DNA from: Herbiconiux sp. SALV-R1 | GTDB lineage: Bacteria > Actinomycetota > Actinomycetes > Actinomycetales > Microbacteriaceae | Assembly (NCBI RefSeq): GCF_013113715.1 | Contig: NZ_CP053344.1 | Span: 1,922,001-1,986,000 of the forward strand | Direction: 5' to 3' | Length of the DNA stretch: 64,000 bases | Shown here: piece after piece, positions 55,546 to 63,367 of the stretch | How positions within the stretch are numbered: the stretch's first letter is position 1 | Layout: each line of letters starts with the position of its first letter | Program-made: the position numbers and the translations under genes | Notes under the pieces: model-generated | Told to the model about the DNA's origin: nothing | What the model saw: only the letters and a program-made list of their open reading frames with translations | Database searches by the model: none

Positions 55546-58500
55546 TCATAGCCCGGAGCGCGTGACCAGGGGCACGGCGACCCCGCGCACGACGAGTTCG
55601 AGCGCGGCCCAGCCGAGGCGCCGGCGCCAGGACAGATGGCGGGTCGAGACGGCGGTGTACTCGAGCTCGGGCTCGGCACCGCGGTGGCGCTTGAAGTCGG
55701 CGACGCCGCTGGAGTTGTGGAGCTCGACCCCCGCGGCGTGGGCCCGTCGGGCCACCAGGAGGCTGAGCATGCGGTAGAGGCCGAGCCGCTGCGGGAGCGC
55801 GGTGTCGTAGCCGAAGACGGGGGCGGCGAGGTAGCCGTGCGCGACCGCGTAGCCGAAGACGCCGTCGACGCGGCCGTCGGGGCGCTGCAGGAGCACGAAG
55901 CGCAGGAAGCCCGCGCGCTGGGCAGCGCCGACGAACTCGGCCGTGTAGCGGGGGTTGAGCGGCGAGTACTTCTCGACGTACAGCAGGCGGTAGAGGTGAG
56001 CGATGCGGTCGCGGAGCTCGGGCGACGACGTGCCCGTCGCCGGATCGAGCGGGGCGTCGACCTCCCGGTACCCCGAGCGGTCGAAGACCGCGCGGTCGCG
56101 GGCGGTGTCGCGGGGGCCCTCCCAAACGCTCGTGCTCGTCGGCGTGAAGAGCACGCTGCGCGACGGGATGAGGCGGTAGCCGGCGCGCCGCAGCACCTGC
56201 GGGTTCGTGCTGCGCCTGCCGTGCACGCTGCGCCAGGCGATCGCGCAGTCGGGGTGCTCCAGGGCGAGTCTGCGGGTGAGTGCGCGCAGCTCCGTCTCGG
56301 CCAGTTCGGGGAGCAGATTCGTCGACACGAGCGCGTTGCCGACGATGACGGTGCGGTCGAGCCGGGCGGGGGCGACGAGCCGGTCGAGCACCGAGATGAC
56401 GACACCGGCGATCGCGCGGAGGGCGCGGGAGTCGAGCTCGTGGAGCTCCTCGCGGGCGTAGCCGATGAAGTGGGTGCGAGGTGCGACGACGTAGCTCAGC
56501 GGCTCGTCGGTGGCGCGGTCGCCTCTTTGGCTCGCGGGAGGCGGGGCGGTGACGGGGACGGTCTCACCCGACACCTCGACCGTGCTCAGCTCGCCCGCGA
56601 GGTTCGGCGCGAGCGCCGCCAGTCCGCCTTCGCGCGCGATCTCCTCGACCAGTCGTGCTCCCCACCGAGGATCGCGCTCGGCGCCACGCGACACCGGGCC
56701 GTTCCACTCGAGATCGTGGGTCGAGGCGGCGGTGAGCGGAACGCGCTCGCTGGCCGCGGTGCGCACCTGCACCGCGAGCGAGCGGAGCAGCGCCGGAGTG
56801 CCCACCCCGTCGCCTCGGGTGACCAGTGCATCCGGCGCCCCCAGCTGACGCAGAAACGCGACCGCATCACGCCGACTCCGGATGCTTCCAGCGGCCATGA
56901 CATGCGGCAGCCCCAGCCGAGCCGCCTCCCGCGACGCCGTGAAGAGGCGGCCGCCCGCGGTCGTGTCGCCACCCCACGTATCGGCCGCAGGCGCGGATGG
57001 GTGGGGTTCGGCCGCCACCGCAGCGGAGTTACCGGACCGACCGGCGACCGCTACCGCCCCGGCGGAGCTCGCGGACGGGTGGGGCGCGCCCATCACCGAG
57101 GCGGAGCCGGAGGGCGGGTAGCGATCGGCCACCACCGCGGTCGAGTCGCCGGAATGCCCATGCTCGGCCACTATCGCGGCGGGGCCAGAAATCACGGCGG
57201 GGTCGGCGGCGGTGGTGGCGGACGTGGTGGTGGCGGGGGTAGCTGACGCGGGGGCGGCGGACGCGGAGGTGGCTGAGGCGCTGGTGGTCGCGGGGGCGGG
57301 GGTGGCGAACGCGGGAGTGGCGGGGGTTGCTGACGCGGGGGTGGCGGACGTGGTGGAGTCAGACGCGGGGGCTGCGGACACGGGGATGGCGGACGCGGGG
57401 GCGGCGGAAGCGGAAGTGGCGGACGCGGGGGCGGCAGAAGCGGGGGTGGCTGAGGCGCTGGTGGCGGATGCGGGGGCGGCGGACGCGCTGGACGGCGGCG
57501 CGGGGGTGGACAGCACGGCAGGGGTGGGGGGCACGGGGGTGCCGGACGCGGGGGCGGCCGACGCGCTGGTCAGCGGCGCGGGGGCGACCGACGCGCTGGT
57601 CAGCGGCGCGGGGGCGACCGACGCGCTGGTCGGCGGCGCGAGGGCGGCCGACGCGCTGGTGGGCGGCGCGGGGGTGGACGGCACGGCAGGGGTGGGGGGC
57701 GCGGGGGTGGGTGGGGTGAAGGCGTGCGGGAGGTGGTCGGTAGGGGTGAAGAGGTGGATGCCGCTGGTGGAGCGGGGGTTGCATTCGAGGAGGGTGATGC
57801 CGTGGGGGGTGGCGATGAGGTCGAGGCCGAACTGGCCGGTGAGGTGGAGGGAGGCGGCGAGGCGGGTCGCGGCGGCGAACGCCTTGGCGGCGGCGCCGGT
57901 GCGGTGGTCGAGGCGCTCGAAAGAGACGGCGGCGCCGGTGCCGAAGCGCCAGGCGGGGCGGTAGGCGACGAAGGCGGTGAGGCGGCCGGCGACGCTGACG
58001 GCCGTGGTGCAGAGTTCCTCGCCCACGACACGCTCCTGGAGCAGCCACGGCGCATCGGGGTGGATGCCGCGCAGCTCGGGCAGCGGCTCACCGCGGTCGA
58101 TGCGCAACACCTGAGTTCCGAAGCGGGAGAAGGCGGGCTTGGCGATGAGCGTGGGAGAGTCGCTCCCCCGGCCCGCCGAGCGGCGTCGCCAGGCGATGCC
58201 CGAGGTGATGACCTCGGTCTCGGGTGCCCGTAGGCCGAGCTCGGTGACGAGGGAGACGAATGCGGCCTTGTCGTGGAGCCGCGTCAGGGTCGGTAGGTCG
58301 GGCGCGAACAGAGCGCCCTCGAGATCTCCGCCTGCACCGCGTGCGTCCCCCGAGTGATTGGGCGCCACCGCACCTCCCGCGAGCCAGAAGATCTCCTCGC
58401 AGGTCGGCACCACGAGATCGACGGAGTGCCTCGCCACGATCCCGGCGATGGCGGCGCGGTACTCCTCGGGCCGAAAGCGCGCCGACGGCACACGGTAGGC

Positions 58501-58671
58501 CCTCGTCACCGACCTCGACCGCGAAGCGAGCGCCGGCTGACTGTCGGCGGTGAACACCGTCGCGCCGTCGGCGGCGAACAGGCGGGCGAGGTCGAGGGCG
58601 ACGGGCGCCCGCGAGCCCGTCACGAGCACACGGCGCCCACTCGGCCAGGGAGCGACGTCGCTTCCGCTCAC
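55546..58671 (-). CDS. ATP-grasp / GNAT-like fusion protein with ~250-residue low-complexity insert
   Basis: A 1041-residue protein from GTG 58671 (GGAGACGGG upstream; overlaps the SRPBCC stop). Residues ~10-100 are a Rossmann-like lead (RRVLVTGSRAPVALDLARLF). Residues ~110-310 are an ATP-grasp core (LIAKPAFSRFGTQVLRI, LLQERVVGEEL, FGLDLIATPHGITLLECNPRSTSGIHLF). Residues ~318-565 are Ala/Pro/Ser/Thr low-complexity. Residues ~570-670 look like the end of the ATP-grasp part (ASTHDLEWNGP). Residues ~730-1041 contain a GNAT-like acyltransferase (GFLRFVLLQRPDGRVDGVFGYAVAHGY). An amide- or peptide-ligase plus acyl-transfer role is inferred; substrates are unknown. Confidence 0.78.
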   Translation of the reverse strand: MSGSDVAPWPSGRRVLVTGSRAPVALDLARLFAADGATVFTADSQPALASRSRSVTRAYRVPSARFRPEEYRAAIAGIVARHSVDLVVPTCEEIFWLAGGAVAPNHSGDARGAGGDLEGALFAPDLPTLTRLHDKAAFVSLVTELGLRAPETEVITSGIAWRRRSAGRGSDSPTLIAKPAFSRFGTQVLRIDRGEPLPELRGIHPDAPWLLQERVVGEELCTTAVSVAGRLTAFVAYRPAWRFGTGAAVSFERLDHRTGAAAKAFAAATRLAASLHLTGQFGLDLIATPHGITLLECNPRSTSGIHLFTPTDHLPHAFTPPTPAPPTPAVPSTPAPPTSASAALAPPTSASVAPAPLTSASVAPAPLTSASAAPASGTPVPPTPAVLSTPAPPSSASAAPASATSASATPASAAPASATSASAAPASAIPVSAAPASDSTTSATPASATPATPAFATPAPATTSASATSASAAPASATPATTTSATTAADPAVISGPAAIVAEHGHSGDSTAVVADRYPPSGSASVMGAPHPSASSAGAVAVAGRSGNSAAVAAEPHPSAPAADTWGGDTTAGGRLFTASREAARLGLPHVMAAGSIRSRRDAVAFLRQLGAPDALVTRGDGVGTPALLRSLAVQVRTAASERVPLTAASTHDLEWNGPVSRGAERDPRWGARLVEEIAREGGLAALAPNLAGELSTVEVSGETVPVTAPPPASQRGDRATDEPLSYVVAPRTHFIGYAREELHELDSRALRAIAGVVISVLDRLVAPARLDRTVIVGNALVSTNLLPELAETELRALTRRLALEHPDCAIAWRSVHGRRSTNPQVLRRAGYRLIPSRSVLFTPTSTSVWEGPRDTARDRAVFDRSGYREVDAPLDPATGTSSPELRDRIAHLYRLLYVEKYSPLNPRYTAEFVGAAQRAGFLRFVLLQRPDGRVDGVFGYAVAHGYLAAPVFGYDTALPQRLGLYRMLSLLVARRAHAAGVELHNSSGVADFKRHRGAEPELEYTAVSTRHLSWRRRLGWAALELVVRGVAVPLVTRSGL
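57548..57667 (-). repeat. Four 30-bp tandem repeats in the low-complexity insert
   Basis: A 30-bp unit starting GCGGGGGCGGCCGACGCGCT occurs four times in register (57548, 57578, 57608, 57638), with few changes. On the coding strand it encodes a decapeptide of the APAPLTSASV type. A second related block is near 57500-57545. Confidence 0.88.
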
Positions 58672-59177
58672 CCCGTCTCCGCCACGCGGGCGCAGACGGC
58701 GATGCTGCGTCGCATGTAGCGCATCCAGAGGGGTCCGATCACTCGCCGCACCAGAAAGCGCCGACCGGGCAACGGCCGGTACCCGTAGCTCCACTCGATG
58801 ACCGAGCCTGCCGCGGTCGAACCGCCCGCACCGGTACCCGGCCGATAGCGCCAGCTCGCGACGGCATCGGAGACGACGAGCGACAGGATGCCCGTGAAGC
58901 GGTCGACCGCGTAGTCGAAGCGGCCCTCGCCGTCGGGCTCGTCCGGGCGGTCATAGCGGGTGATCCGCTCGCGGAAGCTCCCGCCGTCGGAGAGCAGCAC
59001 CGTGCGCTCCTGGCCGACCACGTTCCACGGACCGGTGGCGCCCCGCACACCGGCGACCGCCGGCAGCACGAGATACCCCGTGAACAGGGTGCTGTCGTCG
59101 CGCGGCACCACCCGGTCGAACGCCAGCTGCGACGACACCGCGGCGGGCGCGGACACTGCGAACCGCACGAGCTCCAT
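58668..59177 (-). CDS. SRPBCC-like protein
   Basis: A 169-residue cytoplasmic protein from ATG 59177 (MELVRFAVSAPAA). It has START/SRPBCC-like strands (NVVGQERTVLLSDGGSFRERITRYD, FDYAVDRFTGILSLVVSDAVASWRY, GSVIEWSYGYRPLPGRRFLV). The helix near the end is basic. Ligand binding is inferred from the fold family. Its TGA overlaps the GTG of the ATP-grasp fusion by 4 bp, so the two are translationally coupled. Confidence 0.7.
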   Translation of the reverse strand: MELVRFAVSAPAAVSSQLAFDRVVPRDDSTLFTGYLVLPAVAGVRGATGPWNVVGQERTVLLSDGGSFRERITRYDRPDEPDGEGRFDYAVDRFTGILSLVVSDAVASWRYRPGTGAGGSTAAGSVIEWSYGYRPLPGRRFLVRRVIGPLWMRYMRRSIAVCARVAETG

Positions 59178-59236
59178 TCCCCCACCGTAGCCCGTGGGTG
59201 CCCCGTGCCACAGCCGCACACCCTAGCCTGGGGAGC

Positions 59237-59527
59237 ATGAGCTCCTATCGCGTCACCATGATCGTCGGGCCCCTCGAGCTGGGCGTGAAGCCCGAGACCG
59301 TGCTGCCCACGCTCACCCAGGCCATCGCGGACTTCACCGTGGTGGAGTCGTCCGACATCGCCGTGGTCGCCGGGGCGCCCCGCGTGACGGTGCGGTTCAC
59401 CGCCGACACCGACGAGGCGGCGTTCCTCATCGCCGAGCAGGGCATCGACGGAGCCCGGGTCTCGGCCCAGCCCATCGCCTGGCGACTCACCCGGATGGTG
59501 CAGGGCCGCTGGGAGCCTCTCGACTGA
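59237..59527 (+). CDS. Small protein of unknown function
   Basis: A 96-residue protein from ATG 59237 (GGGAGC just before). Start MSSYRVTMIVGPLELGVKPETVLPTL; no signal peptide or clear motif. Codon use is normal for the genome. I do not recognise a family. Its end overlaps the convergent TM0106-type gene by 41 bp. Confidence 0.55.
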   Translation: MSSYRVTMIVGPLELGVKPETVLPTLTQAIADFTVVESSDIAVVAGAPRVTVRFTADTDEAAFLIAEQGIDGARVSAQPIAWRLTRMVQGRWEPLD

Positions 59528-62500
59528 GCCGCAGGAAGGCCGAGAGCGTCGCGAGTTCGCGCGCGTCGTAGGGCAGATGGTCGGCCAGCGCCGGTGAGTA
59601 CACCAGGTGCGCCGCCCATTTCGCGCGGGAGATGGCGACGTTCAGCCGGTTCTTCATGAGCAGGAACTCCATGCCGCGCGGCACCTCGGCCGCCGACGAG
59701 GCGGCGAGGGTGACGATCGCCACCACCGCCTCCCGGCCCTGGAACTTGTCGACGGTACCGACCGGCACGCCCTCGAGCCCCGCCGCGGCGAGGGCGGCAC
59801 GCACCGTCTCGACCTGCGCGTTGTAGGGCGCCACGACGATGACGTCGTCGAGCCCCAGCGGCCGAGCGCCGCCGCCGACCCCATCACCACCATTGCCCCC
59901 GCTGCCGTCGACGCCCCTGTCGCCTCCGACCCCGTCGCCTCCGCCCCCGTCGCCGTCGCCTCCGACCCCGTCGCCTCCTACCCCGTCGCCGTCGCCGTCG
60001 ACCCCGTCGCCGACCTCACCGTCGCCCTCGCGCCACAGGCGCCCGAGCACGCTTCTCACGATCTCGACCACCACCTCGGCCTCCGCCACCGACGACGTCG
60101 CGTCGCCGTGATGCACCACCGGATGCACGCTGAGCCCGGGCGAGACACCCTCGAGCGAGCGGTCGGTGGTCTCGGGCAGCTTCGAGTGCAGCGCGCCCTC
60201 GTAGGAGAGCTCGCTGACCGGGGCGCACACCGCGGGATGCATCCGCCAGCTCAGGTCGAGGAAGTAGCCGAGGTTCGCGGGAAGCACGTCGTGGCCGTCG
60301 CTCAGCCAGCCGAGTGCCGAGCTGTCGACCGCCTCAGGATGCACGCCCTGGCTCACCTGCGGAAGCTGCTGGGGGTCGCCGAGCAGCAGCAGATTGCGCG
60401 CGGCGACGCTCACCGCGATGGTGTTCGCGAGCGAGTACTGCCCCGCCTCGTCGATGACGAGCAGGTCGAGGCGACGCCGGGGCACGCGGCCGACGTTGGT
60501 GAAGTCCCACGCCGTTCCGCCGACCACCACGCCCCGGCCTGCCTCGGCCGCCTCGTGCAGGAACCTGCCGAGTCCGTTCGGACGCTTCGGCAGAGCCGTG
60601 TAGACGGTTCCCTCGTGCTCGTCGACCTTCGCCACCGAGCCGGCGTCGAGGCCCGCCCGCACGACGGCCGCGAGCATGTTCTCGACGACGGCGTGCGACT
60701 GGCCGACGACTCCGACCGTCCAGCCGTGGTCGCGTACCAGCTCGGCGATCACCCGGGCACCCGTGTAGGTCTTGCCCGTTCCGGGCGGACCTTGCACGGC
60801 GAGGTAGGAGTCGTCGAGCGCGAGCAGGGTGTCGCGGATGGCCGCGGCCATGCCGTCTGCTCCCACCGGTTCGGGCCCCAGCCCGTCGCGTCGGCGGGGC
60901 GGCCTCCGGCGGAGCAGGTCGACGGCGGCGTCGGCGGGAAAGGCGGGCAGCGCGGTCGCGAGGGCCCGGCCCCAGGAGGTGATCGCCGCCTGCAGGGGCG
61001 CCGTCATGGGTGGTCGCGCCGGCACCACCGCCAAGGGTATGGCGCGGTACCGCTCGCCCCCGAGGGGTAGAGCCTCCTCGAGGTGGTACACGGTCGCGCC
61101 GTCGGCGGCGACGGTGACGTCGGTGATGAGCGTGCGGTCGTGGGCCACCCGCTCGCTCGCCCGCGACCGGGGTGAGGGCCACGGATGCGGCGGGTCGTAC
61201 ACGACGAAACGCCGGCTCGCCCCCGCCTCCAGCCGGCTGCCCGGGGCGAGCTCACCGCGGAGCCGCACCAGCCTGCGCTCCGCGCGGCGGGCGCCGTCGC
61301 TCGACCAGTCGTCGTCGACGCGCGCGGCGCTCACGATCAGCACGTCGCGGCTCTCGGCCCACTCCTCCACCGGCTGGTCGAGCCGGTTGTAGTGCTCCCA
61401 CCAGAACGACTTCTCCTCGCGCCGGTGGTAGTCGATCGCCGCCGCCGCGAGCGCCAGGGCCGTCTGGTCGGCCGAGCGGCCGCCACCGGCGGGAGACTCC
61501 CCGTCGACGGGGCTGTCGGGTGCTCCTCCGGCCGCGGGGAGATGATCGATCCACGCCACGAGCGCGCGGTGCAGAGCGCTCGGCTCGAAGGCGGCCTCGA
61601 CCTCGCTGCGGGTGGGCGGCGCGGCCTCCTCGTCATCGCTCGGCTGCGGCACCGCGACGGGCGGATCGGGGCGCACGCCGTTCTCGGCGGCACGATCGCG
61701 CAGCCAGTCGCGGAGGCCGAGGGTGCTCACGCAGTCGTACTCGTTGTAGTCGGCGATCTCACGCAGCTGCACCTCGGCCTCGGCCGCCGCCGCGGGGTCG
61801 GTGCGCCCGGCCTCGCGCAGCTCGGCGTAGTGCACGTAGGCCGTGATCGAGTCGGCACCCGTGGTGACCTCGCTGTCGCGGTAGCGCTCCCCCATGTAGA
61901 GCGGCTCGAGCTTCTTCAGACCGTACGAGGGTGAGCCCACTCTGATGGACTTCTTCACCAGCGGGTAGAGGTCGACGAGCACGCCGCGGCGCAGCAGCTC
62001 GTCGAGCTGCTCCTCCCCCACCCCGTGACGAGCGCACAGCGACTGCAGGTGCGCGCGCTCGTAGTTGGCGTAGTGGTAGACGTGCAGGCCCGGGTGCCTG
62101 CGGAGCCGTGCGGTGACGTGGTCGAGGAAGGCGACGAGCGCCCGCTTCTCCTCCGCGTGGTCGTGGGCCCAGAACGGCCGGAAGACCGTGCCGCCGGGCA
62201 GCAGCGGGTCGTGCTCGACCAGACCGAAGAGGTAGTCGAGGCCCCAGTCGTGGCCGTCGCCCTCGGTGTAGAGCGGGTCGCCCTCGAAATCGAAGAAGAT
62301 GTCGCCCTCGTCGGGCTCGGGCAGCGCACCGAGGGGAGCGGCGTCGTAGACGCGGTAGACCAGACCTCCCGAGCGAGGCAGCCCGGCCGGAGGCGCCGCC
62401 TGCATGCGTGCCTGGTCGCGCAGCGACTCGAGAGTGGAGGCGGCGAGGGCGGGAACCGCGCCCGTCGAGGCGGCGAGCTCGTCGATGGTGGTGATGCCCG

Positions 62501-63296
62501 CGGCGCGCAGGCGCTCGCGCTGCGACGGGCGCATGCCGGCCACCAGCAGCAGGTCGCGGTGCAGCTCCACCTCGGGCTGGCACACCTCGCAGCGGCCGCA
62601 GGCGGTGTACCTCGGGTCGCCCCACTGCACCGCCTCGTCGTCGAGACGGGAGTCGAGCAGCACTTCGAGCCGCTCCCGACGATCGAGGTAGACGGGGAGG
62701 ATGTCGCGCAGCGCGTGGCTCGAGGTCGACCCGTCGCCGAGCAGCAGGTGCACCTGCTCCTCGACCGGGATTCCGGAGCGCACGAGCTGGTCGGCGTAGG
62801 CCGCCACCTGGAGCAGCGCCGTGACCTTCGCCCGCCGCGCCAGCTTCGTGTCGTACACCGCGTACCGGGGGGCTCCGGCCTCCGACTCCCCCACGCGCAC
62901 CAGGAAGTCGGCGTAGCCGAGGAAACGGCCGTCGAAGAACGCCGCCTGGAACACCACGTCGGCGCCGGCCCGCAGTGCCGCGAGCGACTCCGCCTTGGCC
63001 GTGACGAGACCGTCGGGGAAGGCCCGCTCGGGCCGGTCGATCTCGGCGACCCCGCGCCCCTCGGCGGGACGGAACGGGCCGAACCGCTCCCGGTACTGCT
63101 CGAGCACGCGCTCCTCATGACGGTCGCCGAGTCGCGCCGCCCGTTCGAGCATGGGATCGTCGGGGTCGGGCGGCGTCTCGACCCGGCCGAGCTTGGCGTC
63201 GAGACGCCGCACCAGGTTGAACTCGCAACGCGCTGCCGCGGTGAGGTCGGTGGCACTGTAGAGCACGGTGGGCCCCGGCCCGTCGACGACTATCAC
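59487..63296 (-). CDS. TM0106-type RecB-like nuclease fused to SF1 helicase
   Basis: A 1269-residue protein from GTG 63296 (GAGGGAG upstream). The N-terminal RecB-like nuclease (~1-260) shows YDTKLARRAKVTALLQVAAYADQL and a Cys cluster (ACGRCEVC). An RNase H-like exonuclease domain (~310-540; FFDFEGDPLY, YNEYDCVSTLGLRDWL) follows. The C-terminal helicase (~800-1269) has VQGPPGTGKTYTG (Walker A, ~835), LLVIDEAGQ (Walker B, ~945) and GDPQQLPQVSQG. A Gly/Asp repeat (~1089-1140) interrupts the helicase. It probably acts in DNA repair or defence; the family role is not defined. Confidence 0.88.
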   Translation of the reverse strand: MIVVDGPGPTVLYSATDLTAAARCEFNLVRRLDAKLGRVETPPDPDDPMLERAARLGDRHEERVLEQYRERFGPFRPAEGRGVAEIDRPERAFPDGLVTAKAESLAALRAGADVVFQAAFFDGRFLGYADFLVRVGESEAGAPRYAVYDTKLARRAKVTALLQVAAYADQLVRSGIPVEEQVHLLLGDGSTSSHALRDILPVYLDRRERLEVLLDSRLDDEAVQWGDPRYTACGRCEVCQPEVELHRDLLLVAGMRPSQRERLRAAGITTIDELAASTGAVPALAASTLESLRDQARMQAAPPAGLPRSGGLVYRVYDAAPLGALPEPDEGDIFFDFEGDPLYTEGDGHDWGLDYLFGLVEHDPLLPGGTVFRPFWAHDHAEEKRALVAFLDHVTARLRRHPGLHVYHYANYERAHLQSLCARHGVGEEQLDELLRRGVLVDLYPLVKKSIRVGSPSYGLKKLEPLYMGERYRDSEVTTGADSITAYVHYAELREAGRTDPAAAAEAEVQLREIADYNEYDCVSTLGLRDWLRDRAAENGVRPDPPVAVPQPSDDEEAAPPTRSEVEAAFEPSALHRALVAWIDHLPAAGGAPDSPVDGESPAGGGRSADQTALALAAAAIDYHRREEKSFWWEHYNRLDQPVEEWAESRDVLIVSAARVDDDWSSDGARRAERRLVRLRGELAPGSRLEAGASRRFVVYDPPHPWPSPRSRASERVAHDRTLITDVTVAADGATVYHLEEALPLGGERYRAIPLAVVPARPPMTAPLQAAITSWGRALATALPAFPADAAVDLLRRRPPRRRDGLGPEPVGADGMAAAIRDTLLALDDSYLAVQGPPGTGKTYTGARVIAELVRDHGWTVGVVGQSHAVVENMLAAVVRAGLDAGSVAKVDEHEGTVYTALPKRPNGLGRFLHEAAEAGRGVVVGGTAWDFTNVGRVPRRRLDLLVIDEAGQYSLANTIAVSVAARNLLLLGDPQQLPQVSQGVHPEAVDSSALGWLSDGHDVLPANLGYFLDLSWRMHPAVCAPVSELSYEGALHSKLPETTDRSLEGVSPGLSVHPVVHHGDATSSVAEAEVVVEIVRSVLGRLWREGDGEVGDGVDGDGDGVGGDGVGGDGDGGGGDGVGGDRGVDGSGGNGGDGVGGGARPLGLDDVIVVAPYNAQVETVRAALAAAGLEGVPVGTVDKFQGREAVVAIVTLAASSAAEVPRGMEFLLMKNRLNVAISRAKWAAHLVYSPALADHLPYDARELATLSAFLRLSREAPSGPAPSG
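59876..60030 (-). repeat. Gly/Asp-encoding low-complexity repeat in the helicase
   Basis: Short units of CCGTCGCCTCC/CCGTCGCCGTC recur on the plus strand, encoding GDGVGGDGVGG-like peptide on the minus strand. The block sits between RSVLGRLWRE and LGLDDVIVVAPYNAQ, inside the second helicase domain. Confidence 0.85.
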
Positions 63297-63367
63297 CTGT
63301 ACTCCCTCATGTCACGCCCCAGGCTAGTCGGGGCCACTGACAGCCGAGGGGTCTAGGGTCAAGCACC

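Noticed and set aside
57180-57720. CRISPR-like repeat array
   Set aside because: The 30-bp units abut with no spacers and encode a peptide repeat inside a gene.
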